This document shows, one piece after another, positions 5,644-6,928 of a DNA stretch of 6,928 bases (position 1 is its first letter; each line of letters begins with the position of its first letter). A program made the translations under genes and the position numbers. The stretch covers positions 1-6,928 of the forward strand of contig JAFYGX010000170.1 of assembly GCA_017543025.1 (NCBI GenBank), read 5' to 3'. This DNA comes from Solobacterium sp. (GTDB lineage: Bacteria > Bacillota_I > Bacilli_A > Erysipelotrichales > Erysipelotrichaceae). The notes beneath the pieces were generated by a model. It was not told the DNA's origin, made no database searches, and saw nothing but the letters and a program-made list of their open reading frames with translations.

Positions 5644-6600
5644 TCAGGCCGGCTGACAGAGCCAGGCGCATTTGCGGTCATACGCCGCAAGCCTGTCCGT
5701 AATCTCTTTCAGTTCGGATGCCGGCACCGTTCCGGAATATCTGAGAGGAGTGTTTCCGGTAATCCGGCGGAGCACCGGAATCGGTTCAGCGCTCTGCATC
5801 AGGTCCATGCCGTATCTTCTTCCGTGACTGGAAAAAAGGTAGATATAGTTCCGTTCCCCGTTGAAAAGCAATGTTCCAGCAGGAACCGCTGTCTTCGGAC
5901 TGACATAGTAAAGCTTTCCTTTATAGTTGACCGGAATATTACCGGTGCTGTTCAGTCTCAGCAGGGTCATCCCGGTACCCTGTACATGCCAGACATAGTA
6001 GAAAGATTTTCCTTTCCGTACAACCGTATGCGGCTGATATTCCACCCTCAAAAGAAACCGGCAGAAATATGACGGAGACAGATTTGCGGAAGAAAGACGG
6101 CTTTTGATCTGAAGCTGGTGCGTAATGCTCAGATGGTCCATAATCCGGATCACATGGGAAGCAGGCAGCTTTTTCATATCATTCAGTGCCAGGATGCCGT
6201 CTTTCCAGAGATTGTATTCACCCTGCTCCAGAGGAAATGACAGACTGGAAGGAACATAGTTCTGATTGGGCGTTCCCTGATATGTATACAGGAAATCGGA
6301 TTCCTTCCGGACAACGACATACGGACGCACCCTGTGATCCGCATCAATCTGCCCCAGCAGCTCCGCCGGAACCGGCAATGCCGCAAGGATAATGTCACCT
6401 TCCCGGATGGCGGAGAATACCTGCCGGCTGTCAGTCTCCTTCAGCCGGGGAACCGCGTCAGACAGCTGATATTCCCCGGTGCTTTCTGAGATTTCTGCAT
6501 TGCGGCATTTTCTTTTTGGTCTTCTGTCCATCATTCCGCAGATCCATGCATCAAGCCGGTTTCTGATACGCATCATCATTTTCAGCAATAATCTCTTCAT
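5644..6600 (-). CDS. Uncharacterised basic protein with possible MazF/PemK-like region
   Basis: A 318-aa protein that I do not recognise as a named family. It starts with a very basic, methionine-rich segment (1-35) without a clear signal peptide. Residues 66-170 resemble the MazF/PemK SH3-like barrel in outline: REGDIILAALP, then HRVRPYVVVRK, and later SHVIRIMDHLS with QLQIKSRLS, where MazF proteins have a GD start, a RP-x-V-V-V strand and a D-x-x-x-x-x-x-K-x-R-L end. Residues 188-215 partly repeat the first pattern (QPHTVVRKGKSFYYV with QGT), which suggests an internal duplication. The C-terminal part (216-318) is rich in Tyr and aromatic residues and unassigned. Full-length MazF toxins are about 110 aa, and no antitoxin gene adjoins, so a toxin role is not supported. 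ATG 6600 is preferred because AGGAGG lies 12 nt upstream (rather long); an in-frame ATG at 6630 has no such site. It converges on the enzyme operon and has its own promoter. Confidence 0.75.
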   Translation of the reverse strand: MKRLLLKMMMRIRNRLDAWICGMMDRRPKRKCRNAEISESTGEYQLSDAVPRLKETDSRQVFSAIREGDIILAALPVPAELLGQIDADHRVRPYVVVRKESDFLYTYQGTPNQNYVPSSLSFPLEQGEYNLWKDGILALNDMKKLPASHVIRIMDHLSITHQLQIKSRLSSANLSPSYFCRFLLRVEYQPHTVVRKGKSFYYVWHVQGTGMTLLRLNSTGNIPVNYKGKLYYVSPKTAVPAGTLLFNGERNYIYLFSSHGRRYGMDLMQSAEPIPVLRRITGNTPLRYSGTVPASELKEITDRLAAYDRKCAWLCQPA

Positions 6601-6693
6601 CTTTCCCAGTATCCTCCTACTTATTACCATCAGGCCGTTAAATCGGTCTTTTCATCATGGCTCCTACCACATCACCGTCCTTCCTGAAAGTTT

Positions 6694-6725
6694 CTGCTAA
6701 TTTACCTTTGACTTTTTATTAGCAG
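6694..6725. repeat. Inverted repeat in the leader of the minus-strand gene
   Basis: CTGCTAAT (6694-6701) and ATTAGCAG (6718-6725) form a perfect 8-bp inverted repeat with a 16-nt spacer. It falls just downstream of the predicted transcription start of the minus-strand gene, so it could be an operator or a hairpin at the 5' end of its long leader. On the plus strand it is followed by GCTTTTTG, so it could also act as a weak plus-strand terminator. Confidence 0.45.
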
Positions 6726-6739
6726 GCTTTTTGTCTGCA

Positions 6740-6768
6740 ATTATTTTCATTTCTGAATTAATTTTCAA
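6740..6768 (-). promoter_or_regulatory. Candidate promoter of the uncharacterised minus-strand gene
   Basis: On the minus strand, TTGAAA (6768-6763) and AATAAT (6745-6740) are separated by exactly 17 bp, and each matches the sigma-A consensus at 5 of 6 positions. Transcription would start near 6733, which leaves a leader of about 130 nt before the ATG at 6600. Confidence 0.6.
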
Positions 6769-6805
6769 AAACATACGCGCAATGAATGTATGAGAAACAC
6801 TGTGC

Positions 6806-6814
6806 TGATAAAAT
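6806..6814 (+). promoter_or_regulatory. Candidate extended -10 promoter for the gene at 6849
   Basis: TGATAAAAT combines the extended -10 TGn with TAAAAT (5 of 6 to consensus). The 6-mer 17 bp upstream is a poor -35, so recognition would rest on the extended -10. It lies 34 nt before the ATG at 6849. Confidence 0.35.
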
Positions 6815-6848
6815 ATGGATAACGTATTAAAAACATGAGGTGATCATT

Positions 6849-6928
6849 ATGCAAGACAGCAAGATCTTCAAAGAGGCAGTTTCCGAAAAACGGCTGCTGA
6901 ATGTCGTAAAAGAAGTGTCGAACCATCA
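6849..6928 (+). CDS. Start of an unidentified protein, cut by the window edge
   Basis: An open frame from the ATG at 6849 to the window end gives 26 residues that start MQDSKIFKEAVSEKRLLNVV, predicted to be helical and charged. A good ribosome binding site, GAGGTGAT, ends 5 nt before the ATG, and a possible extended -10 promoter lies upstream. The fragment is too short to assign a family. It is transcribed divergently from the uncharacterised gene at 5644-6600, with about 250 bp between the starts. Confidence 0.7.
   Translation, partial: MQDSKIFKEAVSEKRLLNVVKEVSNH

Noticed and set aside
5644..6600. Type II toxin-antitoxin toxin (MazF/PemK)
   Set aside because: The protein is about three times the toxin length, has a long extra C-terminal part and has no adjacent small antitoxin gene. 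Only the fold outline is suggested.

Overview
The window looks like a piece of a Bacillota (Firmicutes) chromosome. The signs are strong purine-rich ribosome binding sites, compact intrinsic terminators, roughly 50% G+C coding sequence, a tRNA gene without an encoded CCA end, and a decayed zinc-ribbon gene of a kind common in gut Firmicutes. A gut-associated lineage is plausible, but the genus cannot be fixed from this sequence.

Layout. (1) 1-130: a tRNA-Ala(GGC) gene with its own terminator. (2) 130-860: a gene-poor stretch. Its only recognisable content is a decayed zinc-ribbon gene on the minus strand, plus the terminator of the next gene. (3) 858-1966: a LysR-type regulator on the minus strand and a divergent control region. 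(4) 1967-5568: three tightly spaced plus-strand genes, namely an enolase-superfamily sugar-acid dehydratase-like protein, a 12-helix-type SLC13/DASS-like permease, and a second enolase-superfamily protein of the mandelate racemase subgroup. They end at a strong hairpin terminator at 5583-5625. (5) 5644-6848: a convergent minus-strand gene for a basic protein with a possible MazF/PemK-like region, with its promoter and a long leader. (6) 6849-6928: the first 26 codons of another plus-strand gene, cut by the window edge.

How the genes work together. The regulator, permease and two enolase-superfamily enzymes form a self-contained catabolic cassette: uptake of an organic or sugar acid by the permease, then proton abstraction alpha to a carboxylate by two different Mg-dependent active sites. 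The second enzyme keeps every mandelate-racemase active-site position at exactly the family spacing, so it has both the Lys and the His base. The first follows D-galactonate dehydratase spacing, with a His acid and a His base, but it replaces the Asp that normally partners the His base with Ser. No kinase or aldolase lies in the window, so the lower pathway must be encoded elsewhere. The substrate is not evident from sequence. A hydroxy-dicarboxylate or aldarate/aldonate fits the transporter and enzyme families. I see no CRISPR array, insertion sequence or prophage.
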